Shown in pieces: positions 47,426 to 61,529 of a stretch of DNA of 64,000 nt; position 1 is the stretch's first letter; each line of letters starts with the position of its first letter. The DNA is from Anoplopoma fimbria (Eukaryota; Chordata; Actinopteri; Perciformes; Anoplopomatidae): assembly GCF_027596085.1 (NCBI RefSeq), contig NC_072472.1, positions 22,975,052 to 23,039,051 of the forward strand, given 5' to 3'. The position numbers and the translations under genes are program-made. Below the pieces are notes generated by a model. It was given only the letters and a program-made list of their open reading frames with translations, was not told the DNA's origin and searched no databases.

Positions 47426-48793
47426 ATTTCTTTAAATGTAGAGACGGGAACATTCTGATGTCACTTCAAAGCAAAATGAGATGCTGCTCCATTAATCGTG
47501 ACAACTTGCACAGAATTGTTGTTTCTCGGTTTGATCATGAGAATAATTGGATTAAGCTAATTACATGCCCAGCAGAATAGTACACTTGTGCTCAGTAATT
47601 GTATATACACTGTGATTTTTGATGGAGCTGATTGTCATTTGCCTTTGGCTGCTTATTTGAATTATATTGCAAGAATCAAGCAATTACGACATGGTCATAT
47701 AGGCATCTTAGCATAATAATTACTTTGATTATGGTCATATTTAGTGAATTGATATTGTGATAAGGCTTGAATTTTGATGAATGCTGATTGCCTCAAGGAC
47801 AACAAGCACACAATTATTTACTCCATCAACAAATGCAGTATGCAAAATAGCAAAAAACGAGAACATTTACAGAGGGAACAGCTTGATCAAATTATGCTGA
47901 ATCTCAAAAGTACATGCAATAATTAGATTATTTTGTGCACACAACTAAATATATAGTGAATGATACTGGGTGCATATAAACAGTAATAAAAAGTTTGAAA
48001 TATGTGATGTAATATGTGTTTGAAACAAAGTACAAAACTTTCAAATTGAACTGGTGCAGCAGCGTTTTAGAGAGTGAAACAATATGATTCTCACCCGAGA
48101 GCACAATACGGGAAGTTGTGAAACAACCAACAACCGTAATATAACTCTGGCAATGAAAGTGGATTTTATTTTTGTAAGATGGGACTCCTCATGCATGAAG
48201 AGAGTCGGGCATGACACTGTTTTTTACTCCTCATCTGCTTATTATAAATGTCAACGAGCTAAATTTGATTTGGTCCCATGATTTTACTGGCCTGCACAAC
48301 AGTTTTTTCCAAAGCAGACCACAATCGTAAAGCCCATTTTATTCAAATGACTGTAATAAGTCAGTGGAGGATATTATATTTTATTAAGACTGTATTTCAA
48401 GGCCGCCACATTATGCAAAGACTGGAGAATATGATATGTAAAGGTAAGGAACTGTCGCCTTCCTACCAATATTCTGCTGTTTTATTTCTCACCTCTTCAA
48501 GTCTGAGGTGCAACTTGCTAAACTGCCCTGTTTGTGTTGGAATATATCCGCCAAAGCAAAACTAAGACAAAAAAGTAGATCCATCACAAACTACCTACAA
48601 GTCAAACTTGAATATTTATGGTATTTTACTATCTGGTTTCAATCATTTGTATGCCAGCAAAATTAATATAACGGTTTTGTGGCATATGCATGTACAAACT
48701 TTTTATAAATTGAGCTGGTTACTTAGCTCATTAGTGTTTAAAGTTAGACCGTGTAACTTTTACAGAACAGTGGCCACTGCACCGCCAGCTGAC
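47426..48793. other. intergenic, nothing recognised
   Basis: AT-rich; short chance frames only. Confidence 0.4.
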
Positions 48794-48850
48794 AATTAAA
48801 GGACCAGTGTGTAGGATTTAGTGCTAAATGGCTAAACTGCCATTTAGCAT
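48794..48850 (+). mobile_element. TTAA-type MITE end fragment plus hairpin
   Basis: TTAAAGGACCAGTGTGTAGG then ATTTAG is the left terminus of the family at 30004-30369. It is followed by an unrelated 11-bp perfect inverted repeat (48822-48832 and 48839-48849). Only the end remains. Confidence 0.65.
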
Positions 48851-48989
48851 TTAAGTGAAATGCTAAGCTATTGTAACAGTAGGGCAAATAAGTCATTAAG
48901 TCGGCAAACTGACCCTTTTAAGTCTCTTAAAGAGCATTATTTCCCTAAAGTTTGCTAACATTAGCTAGTGGTCATACCAGACCAAGTTA

Positions 48990-49400
48990 GTTGGTTAGTT
49001 AGTGTTTTTATTCAGTCATCACACACAATACAATGTACACAGCCTATTTATAATATAGTATACACTATAACTGAAAAGGCATAGGCAGAAGCATTAAGCT
49101 TATATATGCCTATCCTACTTTCCCAACAATAAAGCCACCCTCAAGAAAAAAATATAAACATATATATATTTCATTCAGACTTGTAACCCTCAAAAATTGT
49201 TTTATAAACAGTCCTTTTGAAAACCAAAAAAGAGTTACACATTCTAACATTTATATTAGAATTGTTCCATACTTTAACCCCAACAATAGAAATTAATCTT
49301 CTTTTAATCCCCTTTTTAGCTTTTTGAACAGTAAACTTACAAACAAGTAAGGCGGTAGCAGCAAAAACCCTGGATTTATTGATTTAAGCAGTGGTGTGTT
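48990..49400 (-). mobile_element. degenerate LINE protein C-terminal fragment
   Basis: Minus-strand translation of 49360-49170 reads FTVQKAKKGIKRRLISIVG, KVWNNSNIN, and VFKRTVYKTIFEGYK. The pattern 'VWNNLN...FKK--K--IF-GY' is typical of fish LINE ORF2 tails. Frame flanks are broken, and AT-rich sequence to its left is likely the 3' UTR. Confidence 0.55.
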
Positions 49401-49917
49401 TTATTGCATATTAATTAAAAGGTGCATAACACTGGATTAGGAGCATTTCGTTGCTAACGGTGCTAACAGTGCTAACAGTACAAACTACAGTATTATTCAT
49501 ATTGTACATGGTTCCAGAGTTGTTATTGTTGTTGTTGCTGTTTTTTAATCGAGTCAATGTATACACAAGACGATTCTGATAGCAAGCTGTGCTGTAAATG
49601 GGAAGATTTCCCAGTCTGAGCTGTGAAACGCATTGCCGGCACAGTGCTATGCGGTACTCATTAACACTTTCACTGTAATGTCAGACTTCGCACCCTTCAT
49701 ACTTGCAAACACTCACAGTAGAAAGCTGTAATTGCATATGCCCACATATCTTATTCTTTAACCATCTCACTCACTTAGTATTCTTTCTTTTTTATTAACT
49801 CAATTTCTAAAGAAAGCATTCATCAATGTCTCTGGTAATAGATAGGGCAGTTACTTTTTGAAACAGAGTTTGACTTTGCTTTACCCATGTTTTATCTATA
49901 AGCTATGGTATTGTAAA

Positions 49918-50080
49918 TGTGGGCAACTGTGGCTCAGAAGATAGAGAGGGTCACCCCTTAATCAGAAGATCACTGACTCCTCTAGTCCATGTCGATGTGG
50001 CCTTGGGCACTTAACCCCAAATTGCCCCCCTTGCATAGAAATGCGCTATACAAGTACAAGTCCATTTTCCATTTCAATTT
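49918..50080 (+). mobile_element. degenerate tRNA-derived SINE
   Basis: 'tgtgggcaactgtggctcag' with an A-box-like segment, 'tgtggccttgggcacttaac' and 'gaaatgcgctatacaagtac' match the layout of fish SINEs. The B box is mutated (gatcactgactcc). A different subfamily from the SINE at 6903. Confidence 0.6.
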
Positions 50081-52029
50081 GATCTGCCTTTAGCTTTATT
50101 AGGCTGAGTTCATGATGGCTGCTATTGACAAATCAAAATAGATCCATTCTGGAGCATCCTCTTGACAAAAAACGACCTTCTGGTAAGCTAATAGTGGAGG
50201 GGCAACTAACACAAGTCTATAAGATGCATACATCATCAAAGTCAGATAGAAATCAGCAGGATGCCGCTGCACCAGATCAGTTAAAGGTGGTTGGGTAAAA
50301 TTTCTAAACATCATGATGCTTGACATCACTTTTATTAGTGTTACATTAGGAGCCCTGTCATCAGTTCATTGTTATCCCCTCACCTTAACACAATCTTTCT
50401 TTATAGTATTGTATACTGGGTTACAATCGTACCCCAAAAGACAGTAATGTTTCCAAGTACAGTATGGACTCCTCCCTCTCTGGGAGCATTTAATGTTTGA
50501 CAAGTTCATTCAATGTATATATAGACATGAGAAAATGGTGACTTGACGAAAGTAAGAGGAATATTCTGTTCCGCTGTAAGCCAGATGAGTGTAACAAACA
50601 TCACTCACGGTACTCACAGGACGTAGAATTTACCCTCAAAACTGAGTATCCATCTACCGCTTTGGTCCACACTGAGGTATATAAACTACAGATAGATTGT
50701 CATTGACATTGACATTTTGTTCAGACATTCATGGTCTCTAGAGGATGAATCCTACTGAATTTGATGATCCTCTGACTATTGATTTAGTGCCACCATTATC
50801 TATGCTGTGTTGACCACTGACCATTGGGTGGTTAACAGTGAAATTTGGTATACATATTCATGTTCCCCAAAGGAAGAATTGTATTCACTTTGGAGATCAT
50901 CTTACTTCTTGAGTAACCTTACCACCTGGTCATCATTTTAATTTGTCCAAAACTTTGGTTTGTGACCAAATACTTGCAAAACTAATGGCATTCCCATCAG
51001 CCTCTGTGATATTTTGTGTTTTATGGCTAATTAGCACATGTTGGCAAACCATCCCTCTCAAAATAAATCAATTGTTTGCTTTCCTGTTTTTTGTGTCATT
51101 GTGCCATGGAAGCATGACAAATGACTAACTTTGGCTAACATTAGCCACCTTAAGCTACTAGTGATGCTGTAGCAGCAGTATATTGAATTGAGCACCGGTG
51201 TGTTTGTTTGCATTTGAATTCAACTTATCAAATTTGTTAATTCTTCCTTCAAAAAATCACATAGTCTCGTTAAGTTTTAAGACTTAAACAGAAGATTTTC
51301 TTTTGGCTATGATTAGTTGACATTGTGACAGGAGATCTGTCCCTACTTTCAAGGGTCATCTTATGGGTGTGTTGTGATGCAAATAATAATTTTGTTAGAA
51401 ATAAAAGACCTAAACTTCTTAATGTGACAAATAAAGCTAAAACTTATGTGGAACGCACAATCTGAGTTGGCCCCGCCGTTGCCCTAACATTGAAGCCAGG
51501 TACCAAAAAGCAACACCCATTGTGCCGTGTCGTGTCATATCCTGCAGGATGTGAGAAATGACACCTGCAGAGATAGAACTGTCGCAGTGAAAAGCCACTA
51601 ATTATCACCCAGATGATTTTCAAAGGACCCACCACACTGGAAAATACAGGAGTTATGCTTCGCAGTGTCTTCATCACAAACACATCAAAACAGCCGGCTT
51701 AAGCAGCTATTAATTGAGTCTGAATTTTAATGATCTGCATTTTAATGGCACACCTACACCTCTCTCTGTACGTGACACCGTTGGAAGTGCATCGCCGTCT
51801 CATTAATCGTCCATCTGTCAAAAACACTGCATGGCATTCCTCTGAGCCTCAGCACATAAACAGATGCAGATGGAATATTGATTGATGGAAGTGATTAAAT
51901 AAGAGAAGAGTGAGAGCGCAAGGAGAACTATCAGTGGATCATTATGAGACCAAACTTCTGGATTGTCTCACTCAAAACGTCCCCTTATCATGCAAATGTC
52001 TTGCTGTGCTTTGTCTCCGTAGTGTCATG
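50081..52029. other. intergenic, nothing recognised
   Basis: No supportable feature. Confidence 0.4.
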
Positions 52030-52252
52030 TGAGGACAAGTTTTTTTCTGTCTGTAAATATTATATTTCATTTCAGTTATTGTGTTTTTCTACTGTTTTTA
52101 TTGCTTATTTATTTATTTATTTTTTTTTTATCTTGTCTTTCTTTACTATGTCTCTTGTGTGCACTTGTGTGCACTAACTCTATGCTGCTGTAAGCCTGCA
52201 AATTTCCCCGCTGCGGGACTAATAAAGGATTATCTTATCTTATCTTATCTTA
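52030..52252 (+). mobile_element. LINE-like 3' tail with TTATC repeats
   Basis: 'gtaagcctgcaaatttcccc', then 'gggactaataaaggattatc' and four TTATC-type repeats. Same family as 25690-25850; only the 3' end is present. Confidence 0.7.
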
Positions 52253-52984
52253 AGGCAGCAAAACGACAAAGTTGTTTAGAAATGTGACGAAAGGTGTTAG
52301 GTTTCTCATGAAGGACTCCAGTCAGGGTAGAGGTGTTGAGCCAAGACTATTTATTATTTTACAATGAATCTGTTGACGTGCAGGCGTTATTCTAACACAA
52401 TGCAGCTCATACTCGTGGTCCTGAAAAGGCTGTTTTCTGAGCTTACCATCTTATTTGGCTCCCTAATAACATATGCATGAATAAACAGCATATTTCCTGA
52501 GGAAGATTCAGTTGACTCAGGCGATGAAAAAACACACAGAGGTGATCAGATGCATACATATCTAAATATTATTTTTAATATGTAAGAAATATTGATGGTG
52601 ACTGATTCAAATGACTGGTTTAATGATAACACATTATTTAGCTTGTGCTCTAAGAAAATGGAATGGGCAAATTGCGGGTCGGGCCAGGTCACAAGTTGGA
52701 GGAAGCAGGAACGGAGAAGTAAACAGAGGATGCAGAGGTTGAAATTTAAGGACGAATATTAATTTAATATCTGCTAGTCTGTGGCCTGACACCTTCAGTA
52801 AAATGCAGAATCTCAGTCCATTCGAGATACAAGCTCGGTTATTTATAGAATATGTGATAATCCATGGTTTTATGATATTGTTAGTTAGCTGAAGACTGCA
52901 GACATGCTGTATACTGACCAGTCATGGACATTTGTGGTTAAATAGAAAACAATACATCCTATCAGGAATCTGTCAGCAACCTCT

Positions 52985-53275
52985 TTAAAGGTTCTCTATT
53001 CAATATTCAGAGCATTCATATAGCATCAAACAATTATTTTCTCTCTTACCAGCTGTAACAGACATACAATGTGCTCATATGGCGGTTACAGCTGGTAAAT
53101 CGTCCGGATCGACGGCTTGGTTGTAGAAGCCTTGCACGCACCATCCGCTTCCCCCTCAGATAAACACTTTTAGCTCTATCAGCACCTTTGCACCTTATTT
53201 TGCACTGTTAATGCTGTTATCACCATTAGCTTCTGGCCACCGGCTCAGCCTTGGCCATGTTCAGAGCCATGTGGT
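52985..53275 (+). repeat. TTAA-type MITE-like repeat, copy D
   Basis: Begins TTAAAGG, then 'tagcatcaaacaatt', 'atatggcggttacagctgg', 'ttccccctcagataaacac' and 'ggccatgttcagagcc', parallel to copy A. No coding content. Confidence 0.65.
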
Positions 53276-56200
53276 AGGCACTAGATACGCGCTGAATTTC
53301 AAATTTCGAACCTTTCAAATTTCACATAGAGAACCACTCTAAAGAAAGTTCAAATATTATTTCTATCATAAAATACTGTTGAATTTATATTAATTAACTT
53401 GTCTTTCCTTAAAGCTATAGTCAGTTAGATCTATCTGCTACCCTCATAACGCCTTCATGCTGGTGGACAAATGAACATTTGTCTGACTTTGATACACTAG
53501 ATGTGATTTCAATCTGTTACACAAACTTGAAAGGTCATAGTCACTAATCTAAACTACCCAGCTATAAGAAGCATCATTTACAACACTGCACTTTGTCACA
53601 TGCCAATATATAACCATCCTCTTTAATTACTGACATGAGCTGTACTGCATTTCACACAGCTGCCTCTTCTCCGTCTGTATAGTTATTTAGATTAGAGCCA
53701 TGTTTTTTTACTCTAAGCCATTATTAGATTTGTTAAGCATAGGAGTCCATTCAGAATGCACTCCTTTCATATGCCTGCCAGGAAATGAAAGCAAAATGAA
53801 TAGAAATGCCCTTACTGTCCATGTGACTAAAGCTGTTTATGCCTAAGATAAACAACACCCATGTTAAGCGTGGCTCCCTCAATTTTTCCAATCCCCCTTC
53901 ATCCCTAAGTAAGAATTCCATTTGTGCGGCTGTGACATTTTTCATGTGATTTATTCTATTGTCCTGAGTCCTCCGGCCATGGCTGCCCCTCCGCCCCGTT
54001 CCCTCGCCGTCAGCTTTGACAATCCCAGCCTTTGTTTTTCGCAATGAGAAGCAGCATTCTTCCAGAGGGATGACCTCCTCTGTCTCCACAGGGGCTGGCA
54101 CTGAGGACGCGACCCTACCCAGGGATTGGATAGCACCCCACCGGATGCTGCTAACCAAATACTTGAATTGTCATCCCGAAACTGGTGCTCATATGTGCAC
54201 CGACCACGCTCTCCTTCCCCTGGAAGACAACTTGATGGATCCCTCTGCTGATCACAGCTGACACATCAAGGCCCCGGCACCATTATCAGCACCTTAAGCA
54301 TTAGCACAGCACAACAGGACTAGACTCTGTGACTAAAAGTGGATTTTCACTCTTTATTGTAAGTATACATTTCATGCACTTTATTTCTTATTTTTATTAT
54401 TGAGTTCACATTGTATTGTAGTTAATTAAACTGACAGTCAGTGCTCCGTTATATCGTTTCTGTTAAACAACTGGCTGCTGGTGAAATTAAACATCTTTTC
54501 CCTTGGCCACAAAAGCACAACAAAATACAAAAGATGAGCAACACCAGGAGGAGAGATGCTGAGACGAAAAGGAACTGAAGTGAAAAAATATTTCAGAGAG
54601 ACTCATCCCTAAAATCCCACAGCTCCTGAACATTAGAATTCCAAACCAGCCGTTCACTGAGGCACCAGGCTCAACTTTTACATCTCCAACCAGTTGAAAG
54701 GGATAGCGCGAGCATCAGAACATCAAACAGCAGGAACAGGAATACATCAGATTACCTGCTGCTGTCTATCCAATACAGACACATGCTCCGGTCACCGTTA
54801 GGATTTAAGGGATTAATAAGAGTTGGCTGGATTCAGATGGCAGCAATAAGGACTAGATGAAAGGAAATCACGTTCCAATGACAGTGGGATTTCTTTTTCT
54901 TGATTGCGTGGGACTCGGTCTGGCACCTGCCTGGAGGAACTGCTCCGCTGTAGTGAGGGTTAACTCTGGATAAAGTTTGCAGTGTCAAAGCCAGGGCTGG
55001 TAAATTGGAGGTTGAACACACAGTAAAAAAAAAAAGTAATTAGTGTTGTTGCTCAGGATCTTTGAAGCCATCTACCTGGATCCCGTTTTACAGGCGTATC
55101 TGCCTCGTGTTCTCTCTGGGCTTGTTACTCTTTAAATTGAGGATGTCTCAGCTTCAGTTTGTATCCACCTCATAGCTCCAAGCAGCCCCGGCCATTTAAC
55201 TGTCATTAGCTCTGACAACATTGATATAGATTTCCCACCCGCTGAGTAGGGAACTATAAGACACGTCTCTGAGATGTTTGCTATCTAGAGAGAACCCTAA
55301 CCCTATTTATAGAGGTTTATATAAGCTTTCAATCTTTTTAAGCGCTAAGTGAGGCTGGCACCACCTTCCACTCCTCCTCCTTCCACTCCTGGCTCTTTGA
55401 ACCGGTCGAGGTTCATATGTGTATCTGTGCTGGTTATTTATGGCTGTTTGGGCATTTCTTATGAAGGCATTAAAAAAGCCACGACAACAGAGTGACACCC
55501 TTTGTATTAAAGAAGCAGCGTTGGAGAGCACAATCAAAGGATTGTGCACAAACGGACTCAAGTTGACTGTGTACTCAAGGTCAAATAGTTAACGCTAAGT
55601 AAATGTGTGCAGGTCAGTTTTGTGCATTTAAAAGGGCTATGTCTAAGATGTGGGCACATGCTCCAAACAAATAGGGGGCAGCAATTTTATCTCTACTGGA
55701 TATACAATCTAAATTTACAGTCATCATAAAAATAAAGAAGCCAACCGTGTACTTACAGCAGGGCAATAGTAGGCTAAATTCGACCAAACTGCTGAAATTC
55801 GGAGATCCCGTCAAAAAAACACTGCTCTCTTATGATCTTCACATGTTGTATCGTTTGTTATTCTTTTTGAATGATTAAACTAAAACTTACATGTTGAACC
55901 TTTAAGGGAATAATTCTACCTTCTGGGCTTAAAAGTCGTCGGTTGGTGTTTTGACAGGCATCACTTAAATTGGCTTCATGGCTCAGTGCTTGCACAAAGT
56001 AAAATGTTTACGGCCGAGTTACCACACACTGGAAGAAAACAATGCTTTATTTTGCAGATGCAATAAAAGGAATTCAATGAGGATCAAATATAAGATGCAT
56101 ACAATTGTACTCTGGAATTCCAGTTTTTGTGTGACTCATCTACCCCCTGCTGAGGTCATTAACAGGTGGGCAGACCCCCTCTGTTTAGTTACGCCTATGG

Positions 56201-56285
56201 ACCCAGGCTTCTGTGAAGTTTCACCGGCATTCAGTTTTCACTTTGTCAGCTATTTCAGCCCCAAAAAGTACTGCTTTTCAGTTAA
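53276..56285. other. intergenic; unassigned balanced-composition stretch at 53.94-54.27 kb
   Basis: Mostly featureless. 53940-54270 is GC-richer and open on both strands (135 codons minus, 81 codons plus), but neither frame resembles a known protein and neither has convincing splice partners. A conserved noncoding element is a reasonable alternative. Confidence 0.3.
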
Positions 56286-56510
56286 TCATTACATTACATT
56301 TACTTAGCTTTTATTCAATGCAAATTCCATAAGTGCGTTCAACTATATGGATACAAAACAAAAGTAACGAGAATTATGCAAGTACATCAACTTGTGCCGA
56401 ACTACTTCAAGTGCTACATTTAGAAACAATTGGGAGTTTTGGTTGCCGTTATGGGCAATGTTGCAATCTGAACAGATGAGTTTTCAGTTTGCAATGGAAG
56501 ATGTTAAGGG
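56286..56510 (-). mobile_element. old L2-like LINE 3' part
   Basis: On the minus strand a decayed ORF2 tail ('aactgaaaactcatctg', compare the 47.0-kb copy) is followed by a 3' UTR with 'cgcacttatgg' and an ATGTA-type tail at 56286-56300. Much more diverged than the other copies. Confidence 0.5.
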
Positions 56511-57189
56511 TCTGTTTTTTGTTGTACTGTACAGAAGAAATCTGTTTTTTGTGGCCTGCTATTATTTAATTAACTTTATGCAGTATGTGTGGGTAGAAAT
56601 CCTCAAATCCTCAAAACAGTGGGTGGCTTATTGCGATGCTGTCTTTATGTAAAGCTGAAGGTGAATCAAAGATGTGACAATGGACAGTGTTGTGATCATA
56701 CTGGTATCTACAATATTGTAATCTAATCTAAACTATTGTCCCAGTTATGAAGTTGTGTAAGACTACCGGCTGAATGAAGTCATGTCAATGCTGCTGGTTT
56801 TCGTTCCCATTTGTCTGTTTGCTTGTCTATTGGATTAGGAAAATCTCAAAACTACTTAGCACATTGATCCTGCTTCTTAACAGGTGCCATTTTGTGGAAA
56901 GAAAGCACTGATGGGTTTCTGATCCTGAAAGAACTTTACATTTTTGCTCATAACTCCTGAACTTTGAAGTGTAGACACATTTTGTTTTCCCTGGATTCCT
57001 TGGTTCAACACTAAATATCTCCATAGGCCACGCACATAAAATGGAAATAGCTAAGTATATATCCACATATTTTGTTGTGTTGTGAATGCGGAGTAGAATT
57101 ATAAAAAAAAAAAATGTTTTAAAAGCGGGCAACACTAATATTTTTTTGTTCTGGTGATCATAATCATGGATGGATTACTGAACAGGCCT

Positions 57190-57560
57190 GCTGTGCACAG
57201 GCCAAGGGGCCCAACATGTCAGAGGGCCCCCTGGCCTTCACCTACAAAATATAATTCAAAGACACTCAAAGATGACCACAAAGAAACATACGACTACAAA
57301 AAGACACAAAAAGACTGCAAAATAACCAAAACAACTACAAAGAGATGCAAAACAGCTATAAATAGACTCAAATTAACTCCAAAGAGACTCAAAACAACAA
57401 CAAAGAGACACAAAATAACTACAAAGAGACTTAAAACAACTACAAAGAGACTTAAAATAACTACATAGAGACTCAAAACAATAACAGAGAGGCACAATGC
57501 AACTACAGAGGGACACAAAATGACTACAGAGGGACACAGAATGACCACAAAAAGAGGCTA
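57190..57560 (+). repeat. degenerate ~21-bp minisatellite
   Basis: About 14 imperfect units of the form 'aactacaaagagac' plus 'ttaaaat' or 'acaaaat'. The period is divisible by three, which opens repetitive TTKRLK-type frames on both strands; these are not genes. The array adjoins 'ggggcccaacatgtcagagg', part of a larger interspersed repeat. Confidence 0.85.
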
Positions 57561-57671
57561 AACAACTAAGTCTGTGTATCTTGCTCCTATGTAGGAAAGT
57601 TGGTGGGGCTTTTTGCATATCTTTGCCCAGGGGCGCATAATCCTCAACAGATATGAGTAGAATAAAACAGT

Positions 57672-58210
57672 GGCTTGATTTATCAAATTATCATTTAATT
57701 TGAACAAAACCAAGCTTCTGCTGTTTGCAAAATGGGAGATAAACACTGACGTACAAGTTATGATAGAAAATGTTAATATAGAAAGAGTAAATGGAAATAA
57801 ACTTCTGGGTGTGATATTAGACCACAAAATCTGCTAAACATTTGATTTCAGATATGTGCGAGCAAAGATGGCTTGTATTAGCATCTGAATTACTGTGTGG
57901 AGGAGTGGTGTAACACGTACAAAAGCACATTGTGCTCATTATGCTTATTACAAAAAATAGCCATGAGAATAGTAAACAATGAAGGATATCGCTAAGACAC
58001 TAACATACTGTTCTTAAAGTCACGTGCTTTGAAGTTTATGGATCTGGTATGATTTAAGACTGCACAAATATGTACAAAGCAAGAATTAATTTACTTCCTG
58101 GCAACAAACAAAACATGTTCTCAGAAAGAGAGGTGGGAAGGATTTTGTTTCTCCAAAAAAGCGTAGTTTGTATCATTGGAAAAGTATGTGTTTTATGTGT
58201 ATTTCAATTT
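57672..58210 (+). mobile_element. degenerate LINE reverse-transcriptase fragment
   Basis: Plus-strand translation from about 57683 reads KLSFNLNKTKLLLF, then INTDVQVMIENVNIERV and NKLLGVILDHKI. After a gap and frame damage comes LNYCVEEWCNTYKSTL, LLQKIAMRIVNN and KSRALKFMDLV. The 'NLNKTK--LF' and 'LGV-ID-K--W' blocks are standard in LINE ORF2 proteins. Several stops and a deletion make it a pseudogene. Confidence 0.75.
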
Positions 58211-60309
58211 GTGGAGAAAATAAAAATAAAATTACAAATATAAATCCATTTAAGAAAATGTATAAAAGAGAGATACGGGAATGAGGAGGTTGTCTTGTCT
58301 CTCTCAGGACTGTAAAGCTCCTTGTTGAGGTTGGTTTTTTTTAGATTAAGATGATTATTAATGTGTGCATATGTACATGTGTACATATGATACAAATGTA
58401 GTCTATTATTGAAATTATTTTAGTTATAAAAAGGGAGAGGACCCTTTAATGAAGTGTTTACTTCATCCAACTCCTTTTCATTTTTTTCAAACATAATATT
58501 TAGTTTTTTATTTAGTTTCTTTAGAATTTGATGTTTACTGTTCATTTTATTGGTTATTCTTGTTTTTATTTCCTTATTATTTGTTAATTGTCACAATTAA
58601 ATCTAAATCTAAACATTTTAACATTTGTTTTTTTCAACACTTCTATCATTTGCATTACATTTTCACCAAATTAGCTTAATTACATATTTGGATGAGCTTT
58701 TATTTTATTCATTGAATGCCAAATGCTTGCTTGCATGGGCTATTCATATCATAAATTGCCATAACTCATTGTACATGCTGAACCAAATTTTGATGCAGGT
58801 GCAAGGAGCAGAATTCAACATTTTCAGATAAATAATCATGAACACATTTAGATTGTGGTTTTATCAGAATCTGTGCATTATGTAGATGAGAGCACATCAT
58901 TCCAAACTGTAGTGGCTGCTCTCAGCCATGACATCATTTACCTTCAAATGGGTGTGCAAATTGTTGAGGAGGTGGAGAGCTAGTCGTCTCCTTTCAACAT
59001 GATGCGAGAAGATAATTTGCTTGTCTAAGGCAATAACACGCTGTTCATACATGACCCTATTAAACCAACCCGATGTGTTAATTAGTTAGCACAACCTTTG
59101 ATCTCAGATTGGGGTTGATCCTTTTTTTAAACGAGGATTAGTTACGTCTAAAGCTTTGTGATTAACCGGCAGAGGATGTGTCTGATGAAGAGACTCCTGA
59201 AGAGGAGGGAAACAAAAGCCCATAGAGTAGTTGAAGCCTGCATTATTGTGATCACATAAATCTCTCCAGTAGATTAAAGGGTGCGGTAAATAGCTGACCG
59301 GCGCTAATGATGAACATGCACACACATGCAGCAACATTCACTTAAAGTTTTCTTATATTTCTCTTAATTTTCTGTTAATTACTCCAGATGCACCAAACAT
59401 TCTTAACCGTCCAAATCTGCTCTTCCCCAGGTCTGCTGAATGATGAATCACACTTGATCATAAATTGGAGGGGTGTGGCTGATTGTTCATTATAAGCATA
59501 GGTTACACCCCCTAAACACTATATAAGGCAGATGTTGTGCCGTGTGCAAATACTCAAATACATTTGGAGAGATGGCGCAAAAAAAACACTTCAGCAGTAG
59601 TGAAATATATGTTATGTTAAAATAACCTGGACCAAAAGTATTTATTTAATAATCCAATAATTATAAATAGTCTTAAACATATAATAATCCAACTTTGATT
59701 GTATGATATTCATGTGTTGTTGGGTTTTTTTTATGTTCACCAAATTTAGAACTTTACCTTGTGTTGGACAAACACTAAAATGAGAAGATCAGCAATAGTG
59801 AATTAGTGAATCCCAGAAATCAATATGTACTAACAAAATTAGGACAAAATAAAAGGACATTTGTTCTCATATTGCTTCCTGCAAGAGGCCCAAAGTGTAG
59901 TATGACTAATATCAGCATTTTTTTTCCCGACCTTCATCCGCACACAAGCCTGTATGGCCGAAACAAATATCAGTTGAACCACTTTTAGACTGCTTGGCTG
60001 TAAGCTGCCTGAAACGAGATGCACCACAAACGACCTTTGGTAATGAATCATACACAAAGCATACAAACACAGATAAACAGTTGATTATTAAAACATTTGC
60101 CCTGCAAATTCTGTCTAGACTGACCCCGATCAAAGACTCATCACTGTTCACATAGTAACCTCTGGGCAGGTCACATAACCACGAGAACAAATTCAACAGA
60201 CAGAAGAGACAGAAAAATCTACAAAAAACTTCATGATTTATGTTCTTTGTTTTTCCCATGTAAAAAGACGACAAACAGATTCTAATCTGTTCCTGTTTTC
60301 TGTCTGCAG
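58211..60309. other. intergenic, nothing recognised
   Basis: AT-rich. A longish minus-strand frame (59912-60556, 214 codons) has no known domain and overlaps the candidate b3gat1 leader exon on the other strand. Confidence 0.4.
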
Positions 60310-60419
60310 GGATCATCGGCTGAACTGGACCGCCGAGACACACGGCCTCCTCTTCTCCGGGCCTCTTCATACAGAGCCTCAGTCCCTGAATTGACCATGT
60401 GTGTTGGCTATAAACATAG
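60310..60419 (+). other. b3gat1: candidate b3gat1 5' untranslated exon
   Basis: A GC-richer 110-bp segment is bounded by a strong acceptor (ctgttttctgtctgcag ending at 60309) and a good donor (CATAG/GTATGG at 60420). It lies 1.2 kb upstream of the exon carrying the start codon on the same strand. It holds one ATG (about 60397) with no long frame. Placement and signals suit a leader exon; transcript evidence is absent. Confidence 0.4.
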
Positions 60420-61498
60420 GTATGGTAATATTGATTGCATTTACATAGCCCTTTTATCAAGAGTGAGCTGCTGTAGCAAAGCAGCGCCCGATCCATCAGG
60501 AGAAATGTGGGGTTCAGTGACTCGCTCAAGATCACAAGGACAGAGTTTTGCATCAACTGGGGAACGGGAAATTATAAGGCATGTATGTAATATAAGGCCT
60601 GGCTATCTATTTATATTCGCAAATTGAATGAGAGTGAATCCACAACATCTCAACCTCTATCCACCCTTTTTCTCAGCCACACTGAAGCCCTATTCAAATT
60701 ATGAGCTCAAACATTCTCTGTAATACACCAGTATGCTTTCCAATGAGACAAAAAAAAGAAAGCTCTGAGCATTTTCTGACCTATATTCTCTGCTGTGCAG
60801 CAGCTCCAGCAGGCTGAGACTGCTTCCTAACACAATGCCTCCTTCCTTGTAGTTTGTGCCCTGCAGCCGCAGTGTGTTGACGCTCAATAGACGACCATAT
60901 ATGGACTTAAAAATGCAATTCAGATATAGCGATGGGCCATTAGATTGGGAAACTCAGTCAACCAGCTCATCGCTCATTCAAGGGCTAAGGACAGCATGCT
61001 AAATACAACTCTAAAAGCAGTGAATGTTTCCTTTAAAAAGGAACGACTGAATGGATTCTGGTGAAAAACGCTTTTCACATAATTTCTCCGTCCGTCTGAC
61101 AGCATAAACAACAACAAATGATTTCCAACATATCATATATTATATTATACAGCATGCTAAAATAATGGCACATTTTAAATATGTTCCCTTATATAAAATT
61201 AAAAATGAACTACCTTAAAATGTAATTTACTGAATTTAAGAAATTACTATAAAATATACAAAACCATACATACAAACCATACAACCATACATGTCCATCA
61301 TGTTTGAAAGCATGAACAACAAAACATTTTTCAAACATATTCTATATTATATTATACAACATACTTAAAGAATTACATATTTTAAATATGTTCCCCTATA
61401 TCAAATAAAAAATAAGCATCTTAAAATGTAATTTACTGAAGTCAAGAAACTCAAAAAAATTATAAAATGTACAAAAGATAAAACTAAATCAGTCATTT

Positions 61499-61529
61499 GA
61501 TATGATATGATATGATATGATATAAGAGA
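61499..61529. repeat. (TGATA)n microsatellite
   Basis: About five TGATA-type pentamers just upstream of the first b3gat1 coding exon. Confidence 0.9.

Noticed and set aside
53751..54158. 135-codon minus-strand frame
   Set aside because: No family resemblance or splice context, and the opposite strand is open as well; more like a noncoding conserved stretch or chance.
57154..57468. 104-codon frame rich in TTKRLK repeats
   Set aside because: Translation of a degenerate 21-bp minisatellite.
59912..60556. 214-codon minus-strand frame, the longest in the window
   Set aside because: No recognisable domain, Cys/Phe/Leu-rich chance composition, and it overlaps a better-supported candidate leader exon on the opposite strand. 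Expression data could reopen this.
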